A stretch of DNA of 64,000 bases, from assembly GCA_030323885.1 (NCBI GenBank), contig CM059192.1:61125593-61189592 (forward strand), read 5' to 3'. This DNA comes from Branchipolynoe longqiensis. Lineage: Eukaryota; Annelida; Polychaeta; Phyllodocida; Polynoidae. A program made the position numbers and the translations under genes. The notes beneath the pieces were generated by a model. The model did no database searches, was not told the origin of the DNA, and saw only the letters and a program-made list of their open reading frames with translations. Below, piece by piece: positions 1 to 13,115 of this stretch (position 1 is its first letter; every line of letters starts with the position of its first letter).

Positions 1-628
1 AAGAAACCATCCATTACCTTAATTTCAATAGTTATTGACATTTCCAATGCACGGTCGTTTCAGGACACCACACTCAAAATAAACACTATCAATCTTTTAA
101 TAGTGTTAATAAAAAAATGTATATGTGTGCTGTGTAGGAGTCACTGCTGACAATAGTATGTAAAAGTAGTTCCTAGCAAATTTGCTAACATTGCAAAGTA
201 TGTTTGAAAGTTTCTGTTCAAAGTGGACACCAAGTGTAACAACCGTTACGGCAAATTTAATGTGTAAATAATTTAATAGATATCAAGGGGAAAGGCATAA
301 TTTGTACCATAAGTAGTAGAAACAGATCTCACAAGGAGCTTAGTAGTGTATTTATCCCAATTTACAGCATTTTCTGGATGTAATTGCCTTGTGCTTCAGC
401 ATGTCACAAATCGACCGTGCTTTTTGCCCTTCATTTTGTCCTAATTTGTCAGTATACAAAGAAACAAAACCACATGAGTCAATAATTTTGTTTAGGCTAT
501 ATCTTTATGACACCAACATGATGACACATATGTAAATTGGTCGATTTCACGAATAATTAATAGGTTTCAAACTGAGTAACCATTTTTTAGAAGAACACAT
601 ACATAACGGACTTGTACTGCTACAGGAT

Positions 629-853
629 GGTACCAGCACAAATGTGACATCATCGCTCCTAGCCAACCGCATGGCCGTAATCGATTAACACGACCCGGGC
701 GACTCCGGTCACCTGAGTCATCAGAATTTCAAATCGAACACCGCCAGTGGAGTCGGGAAATCCATGTGCCGTGTGCAAAACGACCCGACCCAAGAAATCC
801 ACCTCTTGGCTGGGGTTTGCGAGGAGCGATGACGTCACATCTGTGCTGGTAGT
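629..853. mobile_element. MITE-like foldback element
   Basis: The left end reads GGTACCAGCACAAATGTGAC, continuing ATCATCGCTCCTAGCC. The right end is its near-perfect inverse (GGAGCGATGACGTCACAT, then CTGTGCTGGT). There is no coding capacity. A second, inverted partial copy follows at about 1100-1284. Confidence 0.75.
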
Positions 854-1099
854 ACAGGTCCTACTCGTTGTTTTAATGCTTTTTTTTTAATAACCGAGAT
901 TGTCAGCTTCTACAATCATAAAATACTTTAAATCCTATTTTGCTGGACTTATATCGGTTATTGAAAAATAATATAAAGTTTTAGATTAAGCCACCATTTT
1001 GTCCACCCCGAGCGTATTCGTTTATTCAACCCGCGTCTGTAGGATGTGCGCATGCGGCAAAAAGTGGCTCGGGTGACCCGAGTTGATTAATCGATTACA

Positions 1100-1284
1100 C
1101 CCCAGTGGGTAACTGGGGTCGGGTCGTTTTGCACACGGCCCTTGTATTTTTCGACTCCACTCGCGGTGTTCTATTTGAAATTCTAACCTCTGACGTGACC
1201 CAAGTCGCCGGGGTCGTCATAATCGAATACGGCCGTATTGGCTGGGGGTTCTAGGAGCGATGATGTCACATTTGTGCTGGTACC
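1100..1284. mobile_element. Partial inverted copy of the 629-853 element
   Basis: Read on the minus strand, this matches the left part of the first element in order: TIR, a CGGCCGTA-TCGATTA stretch, GAATTTCAAAT, GAACACCGC, GTGGAGTCG, and then GTGTGCAAAACGACCCGACC. It ends in GGTACC at 1279-1284. The two copies face each other. Confidence 0.7.
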
Positions 1285-2404
1285 GTCATGTACCTAACAG
1301 CTACCAGTACAATAGATGACATCACGGTTCCGACTGCGCATGCGCTGAAAACGGCGTTGGGAGCAAAGCAAAGGCATACGCCCATTGAGTTTGCCTATAC
1401 GCGTAGGGCAAAACTGGCATTTTATTCAAAATAAATAGAAATACATAACAACTTGGCATAAACATGGATGGAAGGATGCAATATAATAATATAATGAATA
1501 TGTTTAAGACACAACTCTCCATAATTAAGCATTTTGAACTAAGAAACATACAATTTCAGTCACTTTACAGGCTGATGTTTACATCACCATTGATTAGCCA
1601 GAAGTAATTCTTGTTGTAAATATTAAAGTCGACGGCTATACCTCACCCAGATACAAACGAATCCAGCATTAAAAGCTCTCCAATCATACCTTTGCTTAGT
1701 TTGTTCAGTTCATGCCATTGAACATGTGGGAGGAGAGTTGTGGTCTGTGATGTATGAATGACATCATAGGTGGGATTCCCTCATCCCATGACCTAGAGGG
1801 GTTCCCCACACACAGGGGAAGCCATGGCAACCACCAAGATGGCAGACACAGAAGCTGTCAATTAAACTTTTAAAGTCTATTAATCTACATGATTTAATCA
1901 ATTATTCACACAAAAAGTAGCTGGTTATGATAAATAAACATTTGAACTTTATATTTATCATTTTAGATTGCAATTTCTAAAAAAAAATTCTCTATATGGT
2001 TGTCTAAAAGTGTCAGTGCTGCTGGACTAAATAAAAGACAACAGAAGCAACCAATGTCAGCACTCTTCCCCCCCCCCCCCCCCACCATATGTAGTTGCAT
2101 AAACTGAAAACTGGCAAAAGTATGCTTGGAGAGCATTTGTCGGAGTATGGGTAGTGTCTCAGCGACCTATATTTGCTCCTTTTAACATTAATATGCTTCA
2201 TGATTTTTATGAGGAATTTGGTTCACTTTTTGAGCCATTCTTTGAATATTTAAGGCGAGATATGCTATCCTCTGAGTTCTGGTTTCCAGAAGAATATCTT
2301 AGTTACATTAGACTAGAAAGTTGTAGTGTCTTACAAACACAGAACCAATGACCAGGGATCCTACTCACCCTCCCAAGTTATTCACACACAAATAAAACCA
2401 GTAT

Positions 2405-2560
2405 CGATTTTTTAAGTCATTGGTTTGACTCGGCCAGGGTTCGAATCCCACACGGGAGGCGGACGCTCAACTGATTCGTTCTTCGCGTCTGGTTGACTGA
2501 TCAGTTAGTTCATAGCATGGGCTCACCATCAACACATGTTATATAAGCGAAGAATTATGG
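2405..2560 (+). mobile_element. tRNA-derived SINE fragment
   Basis: A perfect pol III B box, GGTTCGAATCC, lies at 2439-2449. No convincing A box or tRNA fold precedes it, so this is a truncated SINE rather than a tRNA gene. Confidence 0.4.
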
Positions 2561-3370
2561 GGTTTTTTCATTTCACGTTAGTTAAAAGAATTTTTGTTTG
2601 TTTGTAATTTAAGGACAGGACTATCATTTTCTCATACCTTTAGTGATGCTTAAATTGTTCAACGTAGAGAAAATCTTAGGTTAATTAGGTACATCTTACT
2701 TACGATCCTACGATTAATAAAGTGACATAGGTTTTGGTATTTGTTTTAATATCTCAGATTGGTTATTATAATCCACGTTTGAAGTAATTTATTTTAAAGG
2801 GTTTGAATATATTTGAAATAAAATATAATAAAGTTACTTTTGCTGTGCACACCAAAATTGCTGTTCTTGAGCTTGGGCTTTGCTTACCCATTTTCTGGTA
2901 AGACAGCATTAAGAGCACAGAGCTACAATGTTTAACGAGGCCCTAAGTGGGAGATGTAACATCACATCTCAGTGTGTTTTGATTTAGAAAATCGGATGCC
3001 TTTTTCGTCTTATGGAACTTTAAGCATTACATGTGAAAAACATAATTTGACAATTATTATCGGGCGTATCGTTCTATTATCGGACTATATATTTGTTTGC
3101 TTTAATTAGTGTATTAAATGGTGACATCTGATTTGTCCATTTAATCTCCTTTTTCTCACTGCAAGACTTATTAGGTGGGAAAAGAACAACAAACAGTCAA
3201 ATCACTTCATACGTCTTAGACATTTTGGAAATTTATTACAGAAATAAAGTAGCAACAATATATAAATACATATTGCAATGTTCAAATGCACTTCACCGTT
3301 CCGAATACAGGCTGGTTAGTTACGGGCCCTAAGTCGAACAAAAGGGCTCATTCCAATCCGAGCCACGTGA

Positions 3371-3424
3371 CCAGGTGAAGCCAGTTCAAACCAGTTCAAA
3401 CCAGTGTCAACTGGCTTCACCTGG
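3371..3424. repeat. Perfect 16-bp inverted repeat (stem-loop)
   Basis: CCAGGTGAAGCCAGTT at 3371-3386 is the exact reverse complement of 3409-3424. The loop is 22 nt and itself repeats a CAAACCAGT motif. Confidence 0.85.
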
Positions 3425-4675
3425 ATTACTGGTGCAACGATGTTCCTTCTGCACCACAAATAGAACAGCCAGTTTTGCGGTTCTGTATTTAACACAAAAA
3501 AAACCTTAAAAACGTATACGTTGTTTTTCCTTGTCTGGACACATAACAAAATTCTACAACAGTACCCCAATAAAATGAAGACTTCTGGCTACATTTGTTT
3601 GTTTGTTTTGTTACACTGATTTGGGGGGGGGGGGAAGACGGTGGTCGATTCCCCTGATAAGATGAGAAATGAGCGATGATTGGTTAACTAGTTTTCAATG
3701 CTTTTAAAACACACATGATCGGATGAAGTCCACAAGAAGTCCCCATGAAGTTAAAATAGTACATTTGCGTTGCTTATGTGACTCTGGGGACACTTTATCA
3801 TAAAAGTTGGATAGAAATTCTCGAATTGAACCTGACGTAGTCCAGGACATAAACCCCTGTGCTTTGCTGCTGACATTTAAATGAATAACGATATTATGAG
3901 GTGATTGGTACATGGATGAGTGGATCTCGGTACATTCGGTTTTTTTCTTAATATTTTACAAACCACAGAACTGTGACTGTGACAGTCACACCTCTATGTC
4001 ACGTGACTTTTGGGATCCACATTGGCAGGTCACATAACCAGAACCGTTAGAACGAGACGCGGACAGAGACGTCCAAACTACTTGAAGTACTTCCGCTGTC
4101 CCATCTTCTGATGATGATAATTGAAACCAATGTGGAATTAGAAATCTGATCAAATATATTGAAATTAATGTCCACTGTCTGAAGTAATTTAAAATACATT
4201 TTGCTACCTAATATAATCCATACTAACAGCAAAATAAAGTATTGCCGACATTGGTAGGTGCTGTTTTGTGTTCAGGTTTAAAAAAGAACTGAATGTGTAG
4301 CCGAGATGTAGCCACATCCAAACGGAGCTTCAGCGGGGACCCTGGACACAGGGTTCCCGCCTGGGTTTACATGGTTTAGTCACAAAGAGTGATTGGCAGT
4401 CGGGCCGACACTGCCCGTCCGCTGCTACTACTCGGGCCAGCCTCACCGCGCGTTACTGGCAGGTCAACACACAAGTCTGTACAAATAATTACTCACCAAA
4501 AGGAACATATTGTACATGGAGAACTACAACTGATCATTATTAGACACGGCCCAATTCGAGGTGTGTAGGTGCAGTGACGTCACGGTGGGGGCAACACAGG
4601 GTATATTCTACAGAGCAGTAACGTCATCAGACTCAACATTCAACTTGCTTACATTTCACTTGTGATTCTCTCACT

Positions 4676-4677
<2 letters not shown>

Positions 4678-4713
<36 letters not shown>

Positions 4714-5004
4714 TATGTGAAGTAGACTCGGCAGAAGTTACCCATGTACAAACAATAAATACTAAAATTGTTCACATTCTCACCATACGTTCAACATATA
4801 CACTAGACGAGGGGTCTAAGGAGTGTGTGGTGTGGTGTGTGCACCATTAGGGTACTGTGCCCACGTTGTGACTTCACAGACTTCTTACAATCCAAACCAA
4901 GGCAGGCACTTGGACATTTAGGGTGAAGCTATTTTACAGCGGAAAGGGGTGCGAACAATGCAACTGCTGCTTTGAGAGGTGGGGGGGGGGGGGGGGGGGG
5001 GGGG
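4678..5004. repeat. Poly-T and poly-G homopolymer runs
   Basis: Thirty-two T occur at 4678-4709 and twenty-four G at 4981-5004. The T run, an A run on the minus strand, could be the tail of a degraded retroposon. The sequence between the runs is unassigned. Confidence 0.8.
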
Positions 5005-7599
5005 TCACCACCGTAACCGCAAGACAGTTAATATTAATAAGCTAATTCGTCATTCCATATAATTTTGCTTGTCGGGAATTATTAATGAAATATAATTTGC
5101 TCTTCTCTAACGGGTGGTGTTGTTGTAGGTCACGTGTTACATTTCCACATCCGGGCCGTTCACCAGGAGCAGCAGGTTCAGAAGGTCTTTTGAATGTTGT
5201 CATTGTTGCTGGCTGTTAATTAATTATCGATAATTTACCCTGTGTCCGACGCCATTCCCACACAATCATTCAGGTCCCTTCTCACTCCAAAGTTCGAATC
5301 AAATGTACAGATTGTCGTTTTTAAAGAAGGGCTTCCGCAGCCAGCTATGTCCGCCGCCATACAGTTTCGGGGGTTACGCACAAAATTTACAACTCTTAAT
5401 AAGCGCGGGGTGTGGGCGTCTTCAGCTGACATCTGGTTAGGCGAGGGGCGAGGAGCGAGGGGTAGGGGGCGAGGAACGAGGGGTAGGGACGAGGGGCCGT
5501 GCAGAGGGGGAGGGGGCGAGCTGAAGGAATAATGTCTGCTTAAACAACTCAGGTTTGAGGTACACAGAGTATATCAATCAAATCAGTTAAGCTTTATTCG
5601 GTTTCATTGTTTTTATCTTCTAATGAAGAACGACTAGGTCAAAGGCATATACAAATTGCCCATTTGTGTCATGGTTATTGTCATCATTTCCCCATTTCCT
5701 CAATTCTCAGTTTCACAAGGTACACTCGTCCAAACGCACCACACCCCATTGTCCATTACACATTCAGTATTACAACCTGGCATTAACAAACACGCACAGT
5801 TTCTGTATTAAAACTTCCACCACGAGGGCTCGCCAAAATACCAAGTCTGATAAAACCCATCACGTGGCTCGTCACGTGACGTGTGCGCCGGCGGCGCGCG
5901 TCACGCGGTGTGGCGCGCTGTTACAGGCTTGTGAACACAGCGGACAGGGGCCTCCAGTCGCAGTACGCGACGGACGCTCAACAACATGGTAGGACGCGCG
6001 GAAACAGGGCGGCCACACCCACTGCCCTCCCCGCTCGGCCGGTCAGCCGGCGGGCACCCTCCCGGCACCACGTGCAAAAATATAGTATCCCATCTCAGTT
6101 TCCTTAGTTAGTCTGGCGGCTTTCTGTTTAGCACAATCACAATGTTTCCCTACAAACGTTGATTCTTGCTCGTTAGATCTAGGACTAACTTCTACTATAC
6201 ATTATACAAATAGAGAATTCTCTCGGCGGGTACTGCCCACACAGTGATGTAGTGTTGGAGACGTGTACACCGACGTGACGTTGGAGACGTGGGTACCGAA
6301 GCTTCAAAGTTACCAAATAAATAACACAACCTCCACACTCCAGCTCTGCGGATAATTTAGAAATGTGGGACTGCCCTCACATGGCCATGCGGACGACTTG
6401 AAATCCCGATTCGATAATAATTAAGAACCACGCGACATGCACCATAAGCTAGTTGGTAAGTGAGCACCTGAAACTAATCTGATTTCCTTGCAGTTAAAAT
6501 CATATCAGGAAGATTCTAACCATGGCTTCATGATTTGTGATAATCTACATTGGTTCTAAGGCGGACAACTATAAATTTCAAGTTAAAAATAAAAAAGTAA
6601 AGCTCAGTAATTTAACACATGAAATAACCGCTCTTTGGTGTTCAACTACGTTACTAGAGAATATACCTATTTAAAAGAGAAAACACCCCTTTAAATAATA
6701 ACATTTTTGACACGATATCTAGCGTAGAGATAAGTCCCATTTCATTAAAATTAAAATAATGACAATAAGTAGAAGATGTGAATATAATACATTAGACAGT
6801 GGGTGTGACCTTGAAACGTCCCTAACCTGGGTGCTGAACGACCTTGACCTTCCACGTTGACCCAACATGGTGGCCGCCATGACTACACTCCATGGCCGCC
6901 TATCTACATCGAACACAATACTGTGATTTCGGCAATGATTATTTACACATTTATAGTCTTTGATACAAAATAACGAAGCGGTCGGCTGCTGGGTGGGGCC
7001 GGCCTGGTGCTAATTTAAATTCCCCCAGAATATAGGAAGAAAAATAAAACGGAAAAAAAGCATGCATCCACGACTATGTCATGAGTCCATTCCCTCCCGT
7101 GGCATGTTGGTTGCGACCCCAATATAATATATATAATATATAATATATAATTAATACCAAAAAAATCCTTTCGTATTTTCATCATTATCATAATCACTTC
7201 TTTCACAATGCTCTACCATCAGTATGATGATAAATAATAATTCCTGGTAGTGATAGCACTATAATTTTCGTTCCAACGTTAATAATAATAATATTAAATA
7301 TTAAAACAGTTTTTGATGTCATCGTGGAGAATCGCTGCTATTAGTGTCTCTTTGGCTTGGTCCTGTTGCGTGCCATCAGGAGAGGCGGGGCCGGCAGTGG
7401 TCCGACACGGGGAGAGCGCCCTCCTCGCCGGGCGGCGGGCTGGGACGCGGGCTCAGCGGCAACATGGTACAAAATCGACTCTGAATGCATGTAAAAGGAC
7501 TACGACTGTTGGCGCCCGCCCCGGGGAACCTGTCCGCGCGGGGCGGGCGCTACAAGATGCAACTTGTACTGATCCCTCACGGTTTGATTTTAGGGTCAT

Positions 7600-7628
7600 A
7601 TCATCATCATCATCATCATCATCATCAT
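7600..7628. repeat. ATC trinucleotide microsatellite
   Basis: A run of ATC triplets lies just beyond the predicted polyadenylation signal. Confidence 0.85.
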
Positions 7629-7647
7629 TAATAGTTTCTTTTTCTGT

Positions 7648-7817
7648 TTTATTTATAGAGCAGAATTTACAATGAATAATATATGCTGCCAGTCAAACTT
7701 GTCAGGCTGACGTGTTTGCCTGTGGGCCTATTGTGCACACGCTTGGTGCGCTGTTCTTCTCTGGTGGTGGGTGTTCGTTTGTGAGCTGAGTGTGTGAGTC
7801 TTGATGATGAGGTGACA
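7648..7817 (-). promoter_or_regulatory. Predicted short 3' UTR with AATAAA
   Basis: The first AATAAA on the minus strand after the TGA is at 7648-7653, which would give a 3' UTR of roughly 190 nt. Further AATAAA signals lie at 5593-5598 and 3232-3237. A long 3' UTR, as is common for TCF genes, is equally possible. Confidence 0.4.
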
Positions 7818-8418
7818 TCACGTTGCGAGCACTGGTGACTTGTGCGGCGAACTGGAGGAACTGGACGCGGCCACCACACGCTGGTGGTGCCCGCTGCTGC
7901 TGCCGGCACTGGTTGTTACCGTGCTATGCAATGAGTCCTGGTTGGAATCAGACAAGGGGTGCTTCTGATGCGACACAACGCTGCTGCTGATGTTCTTACC
8001 GCCTGCGTCGTCGCCACCGCCGCCCGTCCTGCCCGCGGCGCGCCTGTCTCCGGCGGCGCCGCGCAGTGGCGGGGGGAGTCGCGGCGCGGGGCGCGGCGGT
8101 GGCGACGCGGGGTGGCTCTGGGACACGGCCGGGTGCTGCAGGCCGGCCGGGTCGGCACAGCGGCCGGCCGCGAACTGGTCACTGCTGCCCCCGGCCAGGC
8201 CAGGCGCCACCCCGGGCGCGGCGGCCATATTGGACGAGGAGGCGGCGGACGGCGCCGGCGACCCCTGGGAGGAGACGCCCTCAAGGTCCGTCGTCGAGTC
8301 TATGGTGGCCACACTCCCGCCCCCTTCTACGTCATCGTCGTCGTCGTCGTCATCGTCGTCGTCGTCAGAACCACTGCCGTCTTCGCCCGTCATGAACCGG
8401 ATACACTTTTTCTTCCGT
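7818..8418 (-). CDS. TCF7L2: TCF last coding exon: end of C-clamp and acidic, Ser/Pro-rich tail
   Basis: This 601-nt exon opens with RKKKCIRF, the conserved end of the C-clamp, which supplies the fourth cysteine. It continues MTGEDGSGS, a run of 12 Asp, then VEGGGSVATIDSTTDLEGVS. After that come Ala/Pro-rich and Arg/Pro-rich stretches, a KHPLSDSNQDSLHS segment and Ser runs, ending SPHKSPVLAT and a TGA. The acceptor is TTTGTGTTTCCAG. The tail is typical of long E-type isoforms, in which CtBP-binding P-L-S motifs are often found; PLSDS is only a weak likeness to these. The Asp run is encoded by a GAC/GAT triplet repeat at about 8328-8367 and may vary in length. The frame is fixed by the C-clamp, so the start of the tail is secure. 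Confidence 0.95.
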
Positions 8419-10397
8419 CTGGAAACACAAATGTGGGCGGGTCGTAAGTGGGGAGTGGCGTGGATCTATCAGCATTAGAGGTGTGGAGACCACGGTCAGT
8501 GATTGACAGGTGAGTGTGTGAAAAGGGGGCATGGCCCCGGGTGGTCTGTGGTGAGTGCCATACAAAACGCTACATAACAGTTCGTGCATCGTCAACTACG
8601 AACAAAATGAACCAAAAGTGACATTAACGGTTGTTGGTTAGCTTGCACAGTGCCGCGACTCTCAGTGAAGTGGGACTAGGTGCGCCCCTAGCGGCTGTTA
8701 TAGAAAACAAACAGTCAGCGCAGCGAACCAATTTCTCCGAAGCCCTCCGAATCTTCCTTTTTGATCCCCTCATGGCTTACGCGGCCCTTGCGACCATTTT
8801 ACAGTGGCTTTCTTGGCCGCCCCATCACTGCTACACACGGCTGTATACTGTTTTAGTACTGGGATCACACAGGGGACCTCGTCAACAGAAAATGTCTTTT
8901 GATTGGGTCATACAAAACAATAGGTTCAAATAGTAAGCCACTTGCAGTCCCCCTTGTATGCATTAGTAAGCAGCAAGCATCAGACGGGCCGACTTGGGAG
9001 AAACTGGTGGGAGGAAGAATGTCAACAACTTTTAAAACAAAGCATGTTAGGTGGTGTAATGGTGGTCGGGTGGTGGTGACCGCGTGTTTAAGGATACCGA
9101 TCACGTGGTGTCGGTTGGTTGTGAGTAAACCGGGCCCAACCTACATCAGTGGTGTGAGGTGCAATAAGAGCCGCAAACGGCCGGGGCCCGTTCTACCAAC
9201 AAATCACACACCATTTACGCCAGGAAATTACTGCTTGAATTCTAGAATTCGTCACTTACAATACGTTAGTTAAATACAGCCATGTATGTCAAAATAGTGG
9301 TTTAGAGTATAATGAACCAAATAAGCATGACATATAAGAAGAGAAAAGACCGCACTCAAAATTTGGCTTCGGCGAAAAGAAAAATGCTGGTGATATGTTT
9401 GTAAAACGCTCACCTGGAGGTGGGGTTTAAAACGCGGTGAAAAATGTGCAACAACAGCACTGCTTCTACTACACCCCGATACAACGAGAGAAACAGGGTC
9501 CCCAGTCAAATCAACAACAATGGTCACTTTTAGCAACAAGTGAACCCAGTACCTGAGTTAACTGAATCGTCCTTAATCCTAACGCTTGTTATTGTTATTA
9601 TGGTTAAGTTTATTATTGTTATGATGATTATTGTCATTAATAGTTGTGTGCGGCTTAGCCTATCTGCCATTCACTGGTTAACCTTAACTACTTAAAGACG
9701 ACACAAGCCTAACTCTGGGAAGTCCTCAACACCACGCAGCAACTTTTGGCTAGAAACAAAGCTCGGTCCCGTGTGTGACGGCTGACAGCTAATGCAGTAT
9801 AACGACTAGCCATTGCACCGCAGCATTGCAATCAACATTATGTAGCGAAACAAATGGAATCTTTGAACGTTTTTTAATATAATCAATTTACAATCATTAT
9901 AATTATGTAATTACAATGAAACATGAACTAATATAAAAAAACATTGTAAATGGACGAACTAAAATAAAGAAAAACAATAGGAGATTGGCCAAAACAATAA
10001 CTACTAAACGTACACGGTAACGGCTAAAGCAGCTGGGCCAATGGGGCAGCAGTGACACCCGCCTTACACAGTACAGGCAGGGAGGGAGCCCAACACTGAC
10101 AACAGCACACGGCAACAGTACGAGCCCTATCTAAGGCAGAAACATCCAGTTACAGAAGCCAGGCATCCTCACACTAACATAAGGCAACACTGCCACAACT
10201 GTGCCACAACTTTGCACTAAAGCACCAGAGCCACGACTGGGAAAACAAAGCATGCATACACAACATCCACCCGGGGCAGGCACCCACACCGAGGGCACGT
10301 GGCACTATGGGAGAGGGATGGGGAGGGGGCTGGAGCAGCCGCGCATGGCCGCACAGCCCGGCTTGCCCGCCCCGTGAGCCGAGTGATGTGCCCGGGC

Positions 10398-10472
10398 AGG
10401 TGGGGGGCAGGCCGGGCGGGCGGGTGGCAGGCCGGGCGGGCGGGTGGCAGGCCGGGCGGGCAGGTGGCAGGC
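10398..10472. repeat. 20-bp G-rich minisatellite
   Basis: About four copies of a unit reading CAGGCCGGGCGGGCGGGTGG, slightly degraded at both ends. Confidence 0.85.
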
Positions 10473-11344
10473 TGACACATTCACACCACGCGGCGCGGCC
10501 TCTGGGACGGAGCCGCCTCGCCGCCCACTCCTATAGTAAACAGAGACAAACTGGGCCACCAGCGACCGGACCGTAACGTTAGACTTGACCCGAGACCAGC
10601 CAGTGACTCGGGCAAACCTGCACCACTGGCACCAGCTTTCAGAAGTCACATCGAATTTGGACATTGCTCTGCATCGAAGGAGGCGACTATTCGACACAAC
10701 TTCCAGCCGAGTCGCATTGGTCTAAGACCACTTTCAGCGGTCAGGCTTGACCAGTGACAGTTGTAGCAACTAGACACGTGATGCTGGTGAGGTACGGAGG
10801 GACTGGCTTCAGATGGTGCAGGTTCGCCGCGCACTGGTTGTGTAAAATACGTATAAAATATCAATAAGACAAGCAAGCAGTGCTGTTCAACCCCGAGTGG
10901 TAAGAGACCGCATGCACACATTCACGTTGAGTACACTGAGGCATGCTCCGTCACACCCATATACCTGGCACGCCGTCAACAATCACAGATCCACGGAGCT
11001 CTCGACTAGATTTTGCTTCGCTAAATGATCCGCAGTTGTCGATTTCTCACACGGCAATTCATGTTCAGATCTGAAATGTAGACAGAGCAGCTATTGCAGA
11101 AACTTTAACTATCGGGTTTTCGGGGTGGGGACTTGTTGTGTTACTGTTTACAACTGCACACGACGCGCATGTGCGGGGCAGGTTCCCTGACTTTTAATTC
11201 TTCTGGTGGAGTACTTGGATCTCCGTGCCTGATTTCCCTGGTTCCCCTGGTTCCCCTGGTGGTGGAGCAGAGCGCGGGCAGCGGGACCTTCCCTCATTGT
11301 GTTATTATTGCAGCATTGCTATGATTAAAGTATCATTAAAGTGT

Positions 11345-12296
11345 GCACATAACTGAGATAGAGACACCCCAATTACAGCCTGAATGGGTACGGGGCAGGC
11401 ACATGACTGACATAGAGGTGCCCCAAGTACAGCCTGAATGGGTACGGGGCAGGCACATGACTGACATAGAGGTGCCCCAAGTACAGCCTGGGTGGCCGCA
11501 GGGCAGGCACATGACCAATATAGAGGCACCCCGAGTATAGCCTGAATGGGTAAGGGGCAGGCACATGACTGACATAGAGGTGCCCCAAGTACAACCTGGG
11601 TGGGCGCAGGGCAGGCACATGACCGACATAGAGGTGCCCCAAGTAAAGCCTGGGTGGGCGCAGGGCAGGCACATGACTGATATAGAGGCACCCCGAGTAT
11701 AGCCTGGGTGGGCACATAGCCAATATAGAGGCACCCCAAGTATAGCCTGGGTGGGTGCAGGGCAGGCACGTACCCGACAGAGAGGAACCCTGAGTATAGC
11801 CTGGGTGGGTGCCGGGCAGGCACATAGCCGACATAGAGGCACCTGAGTATAGCCTGGGTGGGCACAGGGCAGGCACATGGCCGATATAGAGGCACCCCAA
11901 GTATAGCCTGGGTGGGCACATAGCCATCATAGAGGCACCCCAAGTATAGCCTGGGTGGGTGCAGGGCAGGCACGTAGCCGACAGAGAGGAACCCTGAGTA
12001 TAGCCTGGGTGGGTGAAAGGCAGGCACATGGCCGATATAGAGGCACCCCGAGTATAGCGTGGGTGGCCGCAGAACAGGCACATAGCCGACATAGACGCAC
12101 CCCAAGTATAGCCTGGGTGGGTGCAGGGCAGGCACATAGCCGACATAGAGGAACCCTGAGTATAGCCTGGGTCGCTGAAAGGCAGGCACATGGCCAACGT
12201 AGAGGTGCCTCGTGTACAGCCTGGGTGGGTGCAGGGCAGGCACATGGCTGACATAGAGGCAACCTGAATACAGCCTGGGTGGGTACAGGGCAGGTT
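11345..12296. repeat. 54-bp minisatellite, about 17 copies
   Basis: The unit contains GGGCAGGCACATG, a CATAGAGGTGCCCC-type block and AGCCTGGGTGGG. Some units lack an internal 12-bp piece. Because 54 is a multiple of three and few stops occur, long open frames appear on both strands; they are not genes. Confidence 0.93.
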
Positions 12297-13115
12297 ATAA
12301 GGACACTACAGGGGCCTAGTGTCTACCGACACCCGGGGCCACCGGACTACGGAGAGGCTGGTTTAATCATGTACAAAGCTGGCACTGGTTTAAGGTAGAG
12401 TAGAGCACAGAGACAGGGGTATTAGCAAGGCGTGGGAGAAGTCTGCAAGTGGCTTCAGTACGACGCAGGTCTACGAGCAGAGAAGCCCTTACAAGTTACA
12501 GGCACCCGCGTGGTGGCGCCCTCAGAGCACTGGGGGCATCAGAACAGGGCTCATACTGTCTGTGGTCTAAATCATTCCGAAGGCACATAACCTCAAATAT
12601 CTAGTATTAGTGCTATGTAGTGTGAACAAATAGGTATGACGTCATATGATAATCAAGTAAGCTGGTTTGAATAAATCCAAAATGATCTCTTTACCATAAA
12701 GATGTGTGAAGAGTTCAGTACTAGCTACATCCCATAGATACAATTATTGCATTTTGCACTTATCTTATTCAATGTTTTCTGAATGTATGTATTACATATA
12801 TGTTGAAAGTTTTATGTAAAAAATATTAATGGGAATTTTGTTGTCATCTCACATAATACCTTGTGTAATGAAATAGTAACGATACAAAGAGAAAACCCTA
12901 ACTTTTCAGTGCATTTCGCCGTTTGAAAAAAGAATGAAATGTGACGACGTGGGAAGATACAAGAAGGGCTAAAAGCTGTCATCAAGGTAATTTGAAATGT
13001 AGCAGGAGCAATGTACTGCCAGATACACGTCCCCTGTGCGCAGTAGTATAGCGGTAGAGAGCTACGAGTAGACAGGTGGCCCCCTTTAGTGGGCGCCCTT
13101 AGCACTGGGACATAC

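Larger units (their letters stand above)
1..3231. other. 3' flank: AT-rich non-coding DNA
   Basis: No credible coding region is seen. The stretch holds the foldback element at 629-853, its inverted partial copy near 1100-1284, a run of 16 C at 2068-2083 and a SINE-like fragment near 2420. The rest is unassigned AT-rich sequence. Confidence 0.6.
3232..7647. other. 3' flank or long 3' UTR, non-coding
   Basis: This is AT-rich sequence between two possible polyadenylation signals. It includes a perfect hairpin (3371-3424), a 32-nt T run (4678-4709), a 24-nt G run (4981-5004), a G-rich stretch near 5440-5515 and a TA-rich run near 7119-7152. It could be the distal 3' UTR of the TCF gene. No ORF here looks real. 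Confidence 0.45.
8419..13115 (-). other. Intron before the last exon
   Basis: This intron begins GTATGT at 13115 and ends CCAG at 8419. It contains a 20-bp minisatellite near 10.4 kb and a 54-bp minisatellite at 11.3-12.3 kb. Vertebrate TCF genes carry small alternative exons in this place. None could be identified here with confidence. Confidence 0.8.

Noticed and set aside
7959..8478. Plus-strand and second-frame ORFs over the last TCF exon
   Set aside because: They are shadows of the GC-rich exon, whose true frame is fixed by the C-clamp and splice phase.
11305..12262. 312- and 293-codon minus-strand frames rich in Cys and Pro
   Set aside because: Translation of the 54-bp array in two frames.
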